A program made the position numbers and the translations under genes. Below, piece after piece: positions 1-6,240 of a stretch of DNA of 10,637 nt. How positions within the stretch are numbered: the first letter of the stretch is position 1; every line of letters starts with the position of its first letter. The DNA is taken from assembly GCA_025353085.1 (NCBI GenBank), contig JANXRI010000297.1, positions 1-10,637 on the forward strand, in the 5' to 3' direction. The DNA comes from Betaproteobacteria bacterium. GTDB taxonomy: Bacteria > Pseudomonadota > Gammaproteobacteria > Burkholderiales > SG8-41. The notes beneath the pieces were generated by a model. It was not told the origin of the DNA. It ran no database searches and saw only the letters and a program-made list of their open reading frames with translations.

Positions 1-288
1 GCGCCAGGTAGCGAGCTGACCGCGTGACTGTGGGTCCTGCGGATCGAGCCGGCCCATTACTGCATAGCGATTAGGATGCGCGGCCGCGGCGGCGACGCCG
101 AGATCGTTGCGGTCGCCCTCCCATGACGGCGGCACGATCACCACGCGATCGATGCCGGCTTCGTTCATCTCGCGCAACAAATCGTCGGCGCCGAGAGGGA
201 TCGGGCGCTGCGGCGGCGCGCGCCTGGGCCACGGACGTTGCGGCGTGTCAGCGCCCCAGATATGAACTTGCGAATCGACGATCAACAT
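1..288 (-). CDS. Amidohydrolase-2 family hydrolase, N-terminal part (cut by window edge)
   Basis: I translated this by hand: 96 codons are open from an ATG at 288 to the window edge, and the rest lies outside. The start MLIVDSQVHIW and a following run that fits a TIM-barrel first strand and helix (GIDRVVIVPPSWEGDRN, about residues 45-61, and HPNRYAVMGRLDP, about 71-83) match COG3618/amidohydrolase-2 proteins. That group contains lactonases such as LigI-type 2-pyrone-4,6-dicarboxylate hydrolase and sugar-lactonases. A strong ribosome site, AGGGAG, precedes the ATG, with an A8 tract just upstream of it. The usual D-x-H-x-H metal motif reads D5-S-Q7-V-H9, so the first His is Gln. It is probably the last visible gene of the minus-strand catabolic unit, 86 bp after Bug gene 1, and probably a cytoplasmic hydrolase of a ring-cleavage intermediate. 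The family is well supported; the substrate is unknown. Confidence 0.8.
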   Translation of the reverse strand, partial: MLIVDSQVHIWGADTPQRPWPRRAPPQRPIPLGADDLLREMNEAGIDRVVIVPPSWEGDRNDLGVAAAAAHPNRYAVMGRLDPQDPQSRGQLATWR

Positions 289-374
289 GCCTTGCTCCCT
301 GCTTTTTTTTGATGGACCGCGGAGTTTAACGCAATGGCGCAAGCGGCGAATACGGCTGCGACCCCCGTTATTGC

Positions 375-1397
375 TTACTCGACTTTTAAATTTGCGAGCT
401 TGATTGCCTGACCGAAGCGCGCGTATTCATCGTTGATGAATTTGACGAATTCAGCGGGCGTTGTCGTGATCGGGTCGCCGCCCTGGCGCTCGAGCAGTTC
501 GCGCGTCCGCGGTTGGTTAACGACTTTCACAAGCGTTGCATACAGCTTGTCGAAGACCGGCTTTGAAATACCTTTCGGCGCCATCAATCCGGCCCATCCC
601 GTTGACACATAACCCGGCACGCCCGCTTCACTGATCGTTGGAAGGTCGGGGGTTTGCGGCGAACGCTTCTCGCCGCCGGTGGCGAGCGCACGCATGCGAC
701 CCGAGCGCACGTGTGCCATCACTGCCGGGCTGGGCGCGATAGTAAATTGCGATTCGTTGCCGATGACCGCGATCAGCGACGCGCCGCCTTTGTAGGGCAC
801 CTGATGCACGTCGATGCCGGTCGCGTGCATGAACAGCACGCCGGCGAGATGGCTTTGAAAGCCGGCGCCGGCGTTGGACATGTTGAGCTTGCCGGGGTTG
901 GCTTTCGCGTACGCGATCAATTCTTTCACGCTGTTGATAGGCTGAGTCGGGTTTACGACGAGAATGTTCTGCGTCACCGCAAACAAGGAAAGCGGCGCAA
1001 AATCCTTGACCGGCTTGTAATTAAGTTTCTGGTAAATCTGCGGCGTTATCACTTGCATGCCCGTCGAACTGATGAGGAGCGTATAGCCGTCGGCCGGGGA
1101 ATGCGCAACGATCTCGGCACCGATCAGTCCGCCCGCGCCGCCGCGATTGTCGGATACCACCTGCTGGCCAAGTTCTTCGCCGAGGCGCACACCTAACACG
1201 CGAGCGAGCGTATCGACCGAAGTGCCAGTGGTATTGGCGATGATGAGGCGGATGGGTTTGGTCGGATAAGTCTGGGCCTGCGCGACAGGCGCCGCAAAAG
1301 CCAGGAAAACATGGGCCACAGAGGACACAGAGAGAAACCAGAAAACCGAAATCATATTTTTATTCTCCGTGACCTTTGTAATTTCTGCGGCTGGCAT
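375..1397 (-). CDS. Bug-family tripartite tricarboxylate transporter solute-binding protein 1
   Basis: A periplasmic receptor of the Bug/TctC family, which binds small carboxylates and delivers them to a TctAB-type membrane transporter. Family hallmarks are YPTKPIRLI (44-52), a DNRGGAGGLIGAE block (83-95), PADGYTLL (101-108), VPYKG (200-204) and a near C-terminal PAEFVKFI segment. The signal peptide runs to about AQA-Q (41/42). The first ligand-loop is unusual: ANTTGTSVD (54-62) replaces the normal PGGGTD, so the ligand probably differs from that of the two other Bug proteins here. Two starts are possible. ATG 1397 follows the dioxygenase stop by 6 bp; ATG 1355 (residue 15) has a better-spaced copy of the same GGAG site. 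I kept 1397 because its N-region carries Lys8 and Lys13, whereas the shorter form has no positive charge ahead of the hydrophobic core. No membrane transporter genes are visible in the window. Confidence 0.9.
   Translation of the reverse strand: MPAAEITKVTENKNMISVFWFLSVSSVAHVFLAFAAPVAQAQTYPTKPIRLIIANTTGTSVDTLARVLGVRLGEELGQQVVSDNRGGAGGLIGAEIVAHSPADGYTLLISSTGMQVITPQIYQKLNYKPVKDFAPLSLFAVTQNILVVNPTQPINSVKELIAYAKANPGKLNMSNAGAGFQSHLAGVLFMHATGIDVHQVPYKGGASLIAVIGNESQFTIAPSPAVMAHVRSGRMRALATGGEKRSPQTPDLPTISEAGVPGYVSTGWAGLMAPKGISKPVFDKLYATLVKVVNQPRTRELLERQGGDPITTTPAEFVKFINDEYARFGQAIKLANLKVE
1314..1347 (-). repeat. CTCTGTG-type dispersed repeat inside the Bug 1 signal-peptide region
   Basis: Read on the minus strand this segment has the pattern TTCTCTCTGTGTCCTCTGTGG flanked by GGTTTTCTGG. 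The same CTCTGTG/CACAGAG units recur in the intergenic repeat at 6102-6202. Here it lies in frame within a gene and encodes about residues 18-28 (VFWFLSVSSVA), most of the signal-peptide hydrophobic core. The similarity is visible directly; origin by insertion is inferred. Confidence 0.6.
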
Positions 1398-1412
1398 TTG
1401 ATTTTATTCTCC
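1358..1412 (-). repeat. Duplicated 11-bp Shine-Dalgarno segment giving two start sites for Bug 1
   Basis: The 11-mer GGAGAATAAAA (minus strand) occurs at 1402-1412 and again at 1358-1368, exactly 44 bp apart. The first copy sits across the end of the dioxygenase gene and is followed 11 nt later by ATG 1397. The second is followed 9 nt later by in-frame ATG 1355. The duplication leaves two plausible ribosome sites and makes the true N terminus uncertain. Confidence 0.55.
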
Positions 1413-2189
1413 ACCGATCACAACCGACAGCATGCTGATCGATGCATTCTGAATGCCGTCGACCAGAACCGAGGCCGCGTCGTTATCGCCCTGCGTACCG
1501 AGTATGTAGAGCAGCGGCAGATAATGCTCGGGCGTCGGGATGGACGGACGCGCGTCGTCGCCGAGGCGCTCATACCTCACGAGCGGCTGGTGGTCGCGCT
1601 TAAGCACGCGCTCGCGCACCGCGTCGTTGAAACGCACTGCCCAATCGAGCGGCCGCGCATCGTCCTTCCAGTCGAGCTTGCCCAGGTTGTGCACGATATT
1701 TCCGAATCCCGCAATGAGGACGCTTTCCTCGCGCAACAGCGCAAGGCGCTGCCCCACTTCGTAATGAAACGCGGGGAGTTGCGTGGAATCGATCCGCAAC
1801 TGCACGACCGGAATATCGGCTTGCGGATATAAATGGGCGAGTACCGACCACGTGCCATGGTCGAGACCCCATTTGTCATCGGCGAGTACGACGATTGGCG
1901 CGAGCAGTTCGCGCACGCGGCGCGCAAGTTCCGGACTGCCCGGCGATGGGTACTGAAAATCGAACAGCGCCTGCGGAAACGCGCCGAAATCGTGAATCGT
2001 CGGCGGCTTTGGCATGGCGGTCACCGCGGTGCCCGGCAAATACCAGTGCGCGGACACGGCAAGGATTGCGGCAGGTCGCGGCAGCCCGCCGCCGAGCTTG
2101 CGCCACGCTTCCGTATAGCGGTTGCGGGCAAGTGTATTCATCGGGTTGCCGTGTCCGATGAAGATTGCCGGCATGCGTTGGGTAGTCAC
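1404..2189 (-). CDS. DODA-type (class III LigB) extradiol ring-opening dioxygenase
   Basis: Predicted cytoplasmic class III extradiol dioxygenase related to YgiD (4,5-DOPA dioxygenase) and plant DODA, opening a catechol-type ring with O2 next to a hydroxyl. The family's metal ligands are all identifiable: His13 in IGHGNPM, His48 in SAHWY, His167 in GFGNIVHNL and His222 in TPEHYLPLLY. A DHGTW segment (110-114) is also conserved in the family. At 261 residues it is full length for the single-domain type. The start is GTG at 2189; ATG at 2174 (residue 6) is an alternative, and neither has a strong ribosome site. It lies 50 bp after the cyclase-family gene and 6 bp before Bug gene 1, so the three are probably co-transcribed. 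The aromatic substrate is not deducible, and the context argues for a catabolic role. The family is certain; equivalence to ygiD is not. Confidence 0.92.
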   Translation of the reverse strand: MTTQRMPAIFIGHGNPMNTLARNRYTEAWRKLGGGLPRPAAILAVSAHWYLPGTAVTAMPKPPTIHDFGAFPQALFDFQYPSPGSPELARRVRELLAPIVVLADDKWGLDHGTWSVLAHLYPQADIPVVQLRIDSTQLPAFHYEVGQRLALLREESVLIAGFGNIVHNLGKLDWKDDARPLDWAVRFNDAVRERVLKRDHQPLVRYERLGDDARPSIPTPEHYLPLLYILGTQGDNDAASVLVDGIQNASISMLSVVIGGE

Positions 2190-2239
2190 AGCTTGACTTT
2201 CAAAGAATTCAATTCATTACAACCGCGCGCGCAAACGAA

Positions 2240-3244
2240 TTATTTCAACACGATCGGATTGATCGGCGAGCCGACCGCGCCGGTGATCGGCAGTGTCGGC
2301 GCGCAGAATAGAAATTCGTAAACCTTGTCCTGCGCACAGTCGACGGCGAGGTCTTTCAGATAAAAAATCTCGCCCATCGTAATGCCGATCATCGGAATCA
2401 CGATCCAGTGCCATGGCTGGAACGCTTCGGTGCTTTCGTTCGGCCGCACTTCGCAGCCCCAGGTATCGAGGCAGATTGCCGCGATCTGTTTGCGGTGGAT
2501 CCACTCGGCGGTTTCGAACTTGAGTCCCGGCGCATCGCCCGCCGCATAGGCGCCCCAATCGCCGCGCGCGAGGCAATGCTCCATCTGGCCGGTGCGCACG
2601 ATCACGAAGTCGCCGGGCCGCACTTCGACGCCCTGCGCTTTCGCGCACGCATCGAGTTCGTTATTGCCGATGCCGTAGCCGTCTTCCAGATAATCGCCGC
2701 CCTTAAAACGCGGGATGTCAAGCAGCACGCCGCGGCCGACCATTTTCGCGCGCGTTTTGTGAATGCCGTTTTTCTGGGCGCCGGTCGAATCGACGAGCCG
2801 CGCGTCGTAGCCGTTCCACATCGTCTCGCCGTAGAAAATGTGCGCGAGGCCGTCCCACTGCGTGCCGCATTGCAGAGGCATAGTCACCATGTCATCGGCA
2901 TAGCGCAGACCTGCTTTATCGTGGCGCCCCGCGACCGCGTCCGTGCCGGTCGCGAGCATGGTATGAATCGGATTGAAGCGTCCGCCCCAGCCGGTGCGCT
3001 GCGGACCGTCCTGATTAAAGTCGAGTCCGAGCGAAAACGATTTGCCTTTTTTGACGAGCCGCGCAGCCGCGGTCAGATCGTCCGCCTTCACATAATTGAG
3101 CGTGCCGATTTCATCGTCGGGGCCCCACTTTCCCCAGTTCTTCACGCTCTCCGCCATGGTCTTGATCGAAGCAAGCGTGACGTTCTGCTTGACGTCATTC
3201 TTCGGCACCATCTTCATCGACAACTGCGCCTTCGTTTCTGACAT
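2240..3244 (-). CDS. Cyclase-family (PF04199, kynurenine-formamidase-like) metal hydrolase
   Basis: A 334-residue member of the long cyclase family, probably a soluble metal-dependent hydrolase acting on an amide, lactone or ring-cleavage product. Recognition rests on DDEIGTLNY (43-51), SLGLDFNQDGPQ (71-82), the active-site block MPLQCGTQWDGLAH (122-135), RGVLLDIPRF (171-180), RPGDFVIVRTG (209-219) and the C-terminal FLFCAPTLPITGAVGSPINP region. In kynurenine formamidase the block reads HxGTHxDxPxH; here both His of the first half are Gln (Gln125, Gln129), while Asp131 and His135 remain. The ATG at 3244 has a good GAAGGAG site, supporting the start. It is the first gene of the minus-strand unit and diverges from Bug gene 2 across 86 bp, so any regulator bound there could control both directions. 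The family is firm; the reaction is unassigned. Confidence 0.88.
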   Translation of the reverse strand: MSETKAQLSMKMVPKNDVKQNVTLASIKTMAESVKNWGKWGPDDEIGTLNYVKADDLTAAARLVKKGKSFSLGLDFNQDGPQRTGWGGRFNPIHTMLATGTDAVAGRHDKAGLRYADDMVTMPLQCGTQWDGLAHIFYGETMWNGYDARLVDSTGAQKNGIHKTRAKMVGRGVLLDIPRFKGGDYLEDGYGIGNNELDACAKAQGVEVRPGDFVIVRTGQMEHCLARGDWGAYAAGDAPGLKFETAEWIHRKQIAAICLDTWGCEVRPNESTEAFQPWHWIVIPMIGITMGEIFYLKDLAVDCAQDKVYEFLFCAPTLPITGAVGSPINPIVLK

Positions 3245-3320
3245 TGCTATACTCCTTCGGGTCGGTCTTCAGTTGAACAGCGCCGCAGTAACGTATGGCG
3301 TGGCTGCCTTTTCGGATGGT

Positions 3321-3349
3321 ATTCTAAAACTTGATTACTGCATTGTCGT
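3321..3349 (-). promoter_or_regulatory. Possible sigma-70-like promoter for the minus-strand catabolic unit
   Basis: On the minus strand, ACGACA (3349-3344) and TAGAAT (3326-3321) are separated by 17 bp, about 80 bp upstream of the cyclase-family start. The -10 is good and the -35 matches four of six positions. It would overlap the start of the divergent Bug gene 2. This is a by-eye match only. Confidence 0.3.
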
Positions 3350-4326
3350 GCTGCTCTTTTTCATGCCGTCTTGCCGCCGGTTTGGCGACCGCATGCATTA
3401 TGGCCGCGCCGTATTCATGCGCGCAGAACTATCCGGCAAAGCCGCTGCGCATTATCGCTGCGCAGTCGGCCGGCGGCGGCACCGATCTGTTCGCGCGATT
3501 GCTCGGCCAGAAAATGTCCGAAAACTGGAAGCAGCCGGTGGTGATCGAAAACCGGCCCGGCGCCGGCGGCACGATCGGCAACGACATTACGGCGAAGTCC
3601 GCGCCGGACGGTTATACGCTGCTACTCGCGACGGCGGGTCAGATCGTCATCAATCAAAATCTGTATCCCGAGGCGGGCCGCGACCCGCTCAAGGAACTCG
3701 CGCCGATTGCATTATTCGCAACATCGCCTTTGATGCTGGTCGTGCATCCGTCGGTGCCGGCGCATTCGGTGCGCGAGTTGATTGCGCTCGCCAAGTCCGC
3801 GCCTAACCGCTTGAATCATGGATCGGGCGGCGGCGGATCGCCCGCCCATCTCGCCGCTGAATTGTTCAAAGCGCTGACCGGCACGCAAATGACACACGTG
3901 CCGTTCAAGGGCGTCGCACCGAGCGTCATTGCCGTCATTGCGGGACAAATCGATCTCACATTCGCGACCATTGCCGCCGTGCTGCCGCAGGTTAAGGCGC
4001 AGCGTCTGCGCGCGGTCGCGGTGTCGACGCCGCGGCGCTCGCAGCTCGTGCCGGACGTGCCGACGATCGCCGAAGCAGGCGTGCCCGGCTATGAAGTCAC
4101 CACGTGGTTCGGCTTATTCGCACCGGCGGCGCTGCCAAAGGATGTCGTCGCGAAGCTCAATGTTGAAGTCAACCGCATCCTTGCGCTGCCTGACGTGCGC
4201 GGGCGTCTTTACAACGAAGGCGCGGAATCTATCAGAATGAGCGTCGATGAATTCAGTGCGTTTGTGCAGGCGGACGCGGCGCGCTGGGCGAAAGTCATTA
4301 AAACGGCCGGCATCAAGGGAGAATAG
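3331..4326 (+). CDS. Bug-family tripartite tricarboxylate transporter solute-binding protein 2
   Basis: A periplasmic carboxylate receptor of the Bug family. Visible marks are YPAKPLRIIAAQSAGGGTD (34-52), with the canonical glycine-rich ligand loop, VIENRPGAGGTIG (71-83), APDGYTLLLA (91-100), VPFKG (190-194), and DVPTIAEAGVPGYE in the C-terminal lobe. The start is the weak point. A TAA lies two codons upstream of TTG 3331, and no ATG occurs in frame before residue 24, too late for a full signal peptide. TTG 3331 (or TTG 3343) must therefore initiate unless the sequence contains an error; neither has a clear ribosome site. The leader is Cys-rich and ends near YSCAQ. It begins the plus-strand unit, 39 bp ahead of the aldolase gene, which links its ligand to that enzyme's pathway. 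Family certain; N terminus uncertain. Confidence 0.88.
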   Translation: MITALSCCSFSCRLAAGLATACIMAAPYSCAQNYPAKPLRIIAAQSAGGGTDLFARLLGQKMSENWKQPVVIENRPGAGGTIGNDITAKSAPDGYTLLLATAGQIVINQNLYPEAGRDPLKELAPIALFATSPLMLVVHPSVPAHSVRELIALAKSAPNRLNHGSGGGGSPAHLAAELFKALTGTQMTHVPFKGVAPSVIAVIAGQIDLTFATIAAVLPQVKAQRLRAVAVSTPRRSQLVPDVPTIAEAGVPGYEVTTWFGLFAPAALPKDVVAKLNVEVNRILALPDVRGRLYNEGAESIRMSVDEFSAFVQADAARWAKVIKTAGIKGE

Positions 4327-4365
4327 GTTTTTTGTAGCGCAGGCAGACATGCAAGAGGAGCGGCA

Positions 4366-5064
4366 ATGAACAAGGTCAAGCAGAAACTCGCAGCGCGCGA
4401 AGTCGTCACGATGTTCAATCCGGATTACCCATCGCCGCGTCTGCTCGAGTATGTGGCAGCGTTCGGGTTAGACGTCGCGTTTATCGACGCCGAACGCCAG
4501 AGTTATGACTTCGAGCGCATTGAAGAAATGGCGCGCGCCGCACGCGCCGCCGGCATCACGTCGGTCGCGCGGCCGTGGATGAACGATCCGGGCCTCATCA
4601 CGCGCTATCTCGACTGCGGCGTCGGCGGCATCAAGGTGCCGCATGTCGAAGATGCAAAGACCGCGCGCGCGATGCTCGACGTCGTGCGTTATGCGCGGCC
4701 GAAGGATTATGCCGACAAGATCGTGGTCATCATGGTCGAAACGCCCGCTGCAATCGCCAACATCGGCGAAATCGCCGAAGTGCCCGGCGTCGACGTGATC
4801 AACATCGGCACCAATGATGTCGCAGCCGCCGCAGGACACCCGGGTGAACCCGAGCATCCAAAAGTTGCGGCGTTGGTCGATGATGCCATCGCGCGCATTC
4901 TTAAAGGCGGCAAAACGGTCGGGCTCAACGTGATGACGAACTGGGAGAAGCGCATGCCGTATTTTTACGGCAAAGGCGTGCGCTGGTTCAACGTGCATGT
5001 GAATACATTTATCACGCGCGGCGCGAATCAGTATAAAGATTTGCTCAAGCAAAGCAGCAAATAA
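4366..5064 (+). CDS. HpcH/HpaI aldolase / citrate-lyase family protein with altered active site
   Basis: A 232-residue TIM-barrel protein of the class II pyruvate-aldolase family (HpaI, GarL, YfaU and relatives), which cleave 2-keto-hydroxy acids to pyruvate plus an aldehyde, often as the last step of meta-cleavage pathways. Barrel motifs are present in order: VAFIDAER (38-44), SVARPWMNDPG (66-76), GGIKVPHVEDA (87-97), VIMVETPAAIANI (121-133) and INIGTNDVAAAAG (145-157). Arg69, the metal-ligand Glu125 and Asp151 align with HpaI essentials. The HpaI catalytic His in the D-G-E-H segment is Arg44 here, so retro-aldol activity may be changed or lost. The start is supported by AGAGGAG five to seven bases before the ATG. 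It lies 39 bp after Bug gene 2 and 25 bp before Bug gene 3, a probable operon. Family clear; reaction open. Confidence 0.88.
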   Translation: MNKVKQKLAAREVVTMFNPDYPSPRLLEYVAAFGLDVAFIDAERQSYDFERIEEMARAARAAGITSVARPWMNDPGLITRYLDCGVGGIKVPHVEDAKTARAMLDVVRYARPKDYADKIVVIMVETPAAIANIGEIAEVPGVDVINIGTNDVAAAAGHPGEPEHPKVAALVDDAIARILKGGKTVGLNVMTNWEKRMPYFYGKGVRWFNVHVNTFITRGANQYKDLLKQSSK

Positions 5065-5089
5065 GGGCGCATGACGGACGGAGAATTCG

Positions 5090-6070
5090 GTGAACGTAAT
5101 CAACGGTTGGAACGGCTGCGTCGCAATTGCGGCGTTAACTTTCGCGAGTTGGGGTCACGCGCAGTCTCCTGCCTATCCGAATAAGCCCATCAGGCTGATC
5201 GTGCCGGTCGCACCCGGCGGCGGCACCGACATCGTCGCTCGACTCGTGGCGCAGGGTCTCAGCGAGCGCTGGGGTCAATCGGTGGTGGTCGACAATCACG
5301 GCGGCGGTGGTGGCGTCATCGGCGTGTCGCTCGTGACCAAGGCGCCTGCGGACGGCTACACGATGTTGCTGGGCAGTAACGGGCACATCACGTTCGCGCC
5401 TGCGCTATACCGCAATCTGCCGTACGACACGCAAAAAGACCTGGCGCCGATTTCGCTCGTCGCCAACCAGCCATTCGTATTGGCCGTGCATCCTTCGCTG
5501 CCGGTGCGCTCAGTCAAAGATCTCATCGCGCTTGCGAAGAAAAATCCGGGCGGCCTCACGTACGCATCAGGCGGCAGCGGCGGCGCTTCGCATCTCGGCA
5601 CCGAACTGCTGCAAATCAACAGTGGGATCTCGATGGTGCATGTACCGTACAAGGGAACGGGACCCGGCATGACCGCACTGCTGTCCGGCGAAGTGCAGAC
5701 CGCCATCATCGGCGTCGCAACTGTGCTGCCGCATATGACGACCGGAAAAATCCGCGCGCTCGCGGTGACAGGCGCCAAGCGTTCGCAGGCCGCCCCGAGT
5801 TTGCCAACGATCAGTGAAGCCGGCGTTACCGATTACCAATTCGACGTCTGGTACGGATTGCTGTTCACCGCCGGCACACCGCGCGACATCGTGAACAAAA
5901 CAAATGCCGAAATCGCGAGAGTTCTGAAATCGCCGGCGGTTTCGGAACGCTATGCGAGCGCAGGTCTCGAGCCGGTCACCACCACGCCGGAAGAATTCGC
6001 CGCGATGATCAAAAGCGAAATTCGGAAGTGGCAGAAAGTGGTCAAGGCCGCGGGCCTGAAAGTCGACTGA
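5090..6070 (+). CDS. Bug-family tripartite tricarboxylate transporter solute-binding protein 3
   Basis: A third periplasmic Bug receptor. It starts at GTG 5090 with a GGAG site seven bases upstream. A signal peptide (MNVINGWNGCVAIAALTF..., cleavage probably after HA24) precedes YPNKPIRLIVPVAPGGGTD (29-47), with the canonical loop, VVVDNHGGGGGVIG (65-78), PADGYTMLLGS (86-96), VPYKG (185-189) and a TPEEFAAMI segment near the C terminus. The length, 326 residues, is normal. It lies 25 bp after the aldolase gene and is likely co-transcribed with it and with Bug gene 2. Sequence differences among the three Bug proteins argue for different or graded ligand preferences rather than recent duplication. 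As is common for Bug genes, no TctA/TctB membrane partner is adjacent. Confidence 0.92.
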   Translation: MNVINGWNGCVAIAALTFASWGHAQSPAYPNKPIRLIVPVAPGGGTDIVARLVAQGLSERWGQSVVVDNHGGGGGVIGVSLVTKAPADGYTMLLGSNGHITFAPALYRNLPYDTQKDLAPISLVANQPFVLAVHPSLPVRSVKDLIALAKKNPGGLTYASGGSGGASHLGTELLQINSGISMVHVPYKGTGPGMTALLSGEVQTAIIGVATVLPHMTTGKIRALAVTGAKRSQAAPSLPTISEAGVTDYQFDVWYGLLFTAGTPRDIVNKTNAEIARVLKSPAVSERYASAGLEPVTTTPEEFAAMIKSEIRKWQKVVKAAGLKVD

Positions 6071-6101
6071 TTAACGCCACAGAAATGCCAAGGCAAAAAC
6101 C

Positions 6102-6202
6102 GGCCACAGAACACAGAGTTCACAGAGGAAAAGCACGTCAAAATCCTACGCGAATGGTTTTGAATTTCTCTGTGTTCTCTGTGCCCTCTGTGCCCTCTGT
6201 GA
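6102..6202. repeat. Imperfect inverted CTCTGTG/CACAGAG intergenic repeat
   Basis: The 170-bp gap between Bug gene 3 and the CMD-family gene contains a left arm of CACAGA-type units (6104-6128) and a right arm of CTCTGTG units (6166-6202: three to four tandem units separated by TT or CC). The arms are complementary over much of their length, so a folded transcript would give a long imperfect stem with a loop of roughly 35 nt. A further CCACAGAA lies at 6078-6085. The motif also occurs at 1314-1347. It resembles the dispersed CTCTGTG repeats common in many environmental bacterial genomes. Function unknown; termination, mRNA stabilisation or a mobile repeat are all possible. Confidence 0.7.
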
Positions 6203-6240
6203 CTAAAGTTTTGATTTTGTTTTAACTAAGGAGCGCAGCG

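Noticed and set aside
301..312. T8 run as a terminator
   Set aside because: No stem precedes it on the plus strand and no plus-strand gene ends there. On the minus strand it is an A tract just upstream of the ribosome site of the amidohydrolase gene.
654..1196. Long plus-strand open frames opposite Bug gene 1, and likewise opposite the cyclase-family gene (2408-3241) and the aldolase gene (4468-5103)
   Set aside because: Antisense frames are common in high-GC DNA. Translations have no family resemblance, while the opposite strand is clearly coding.
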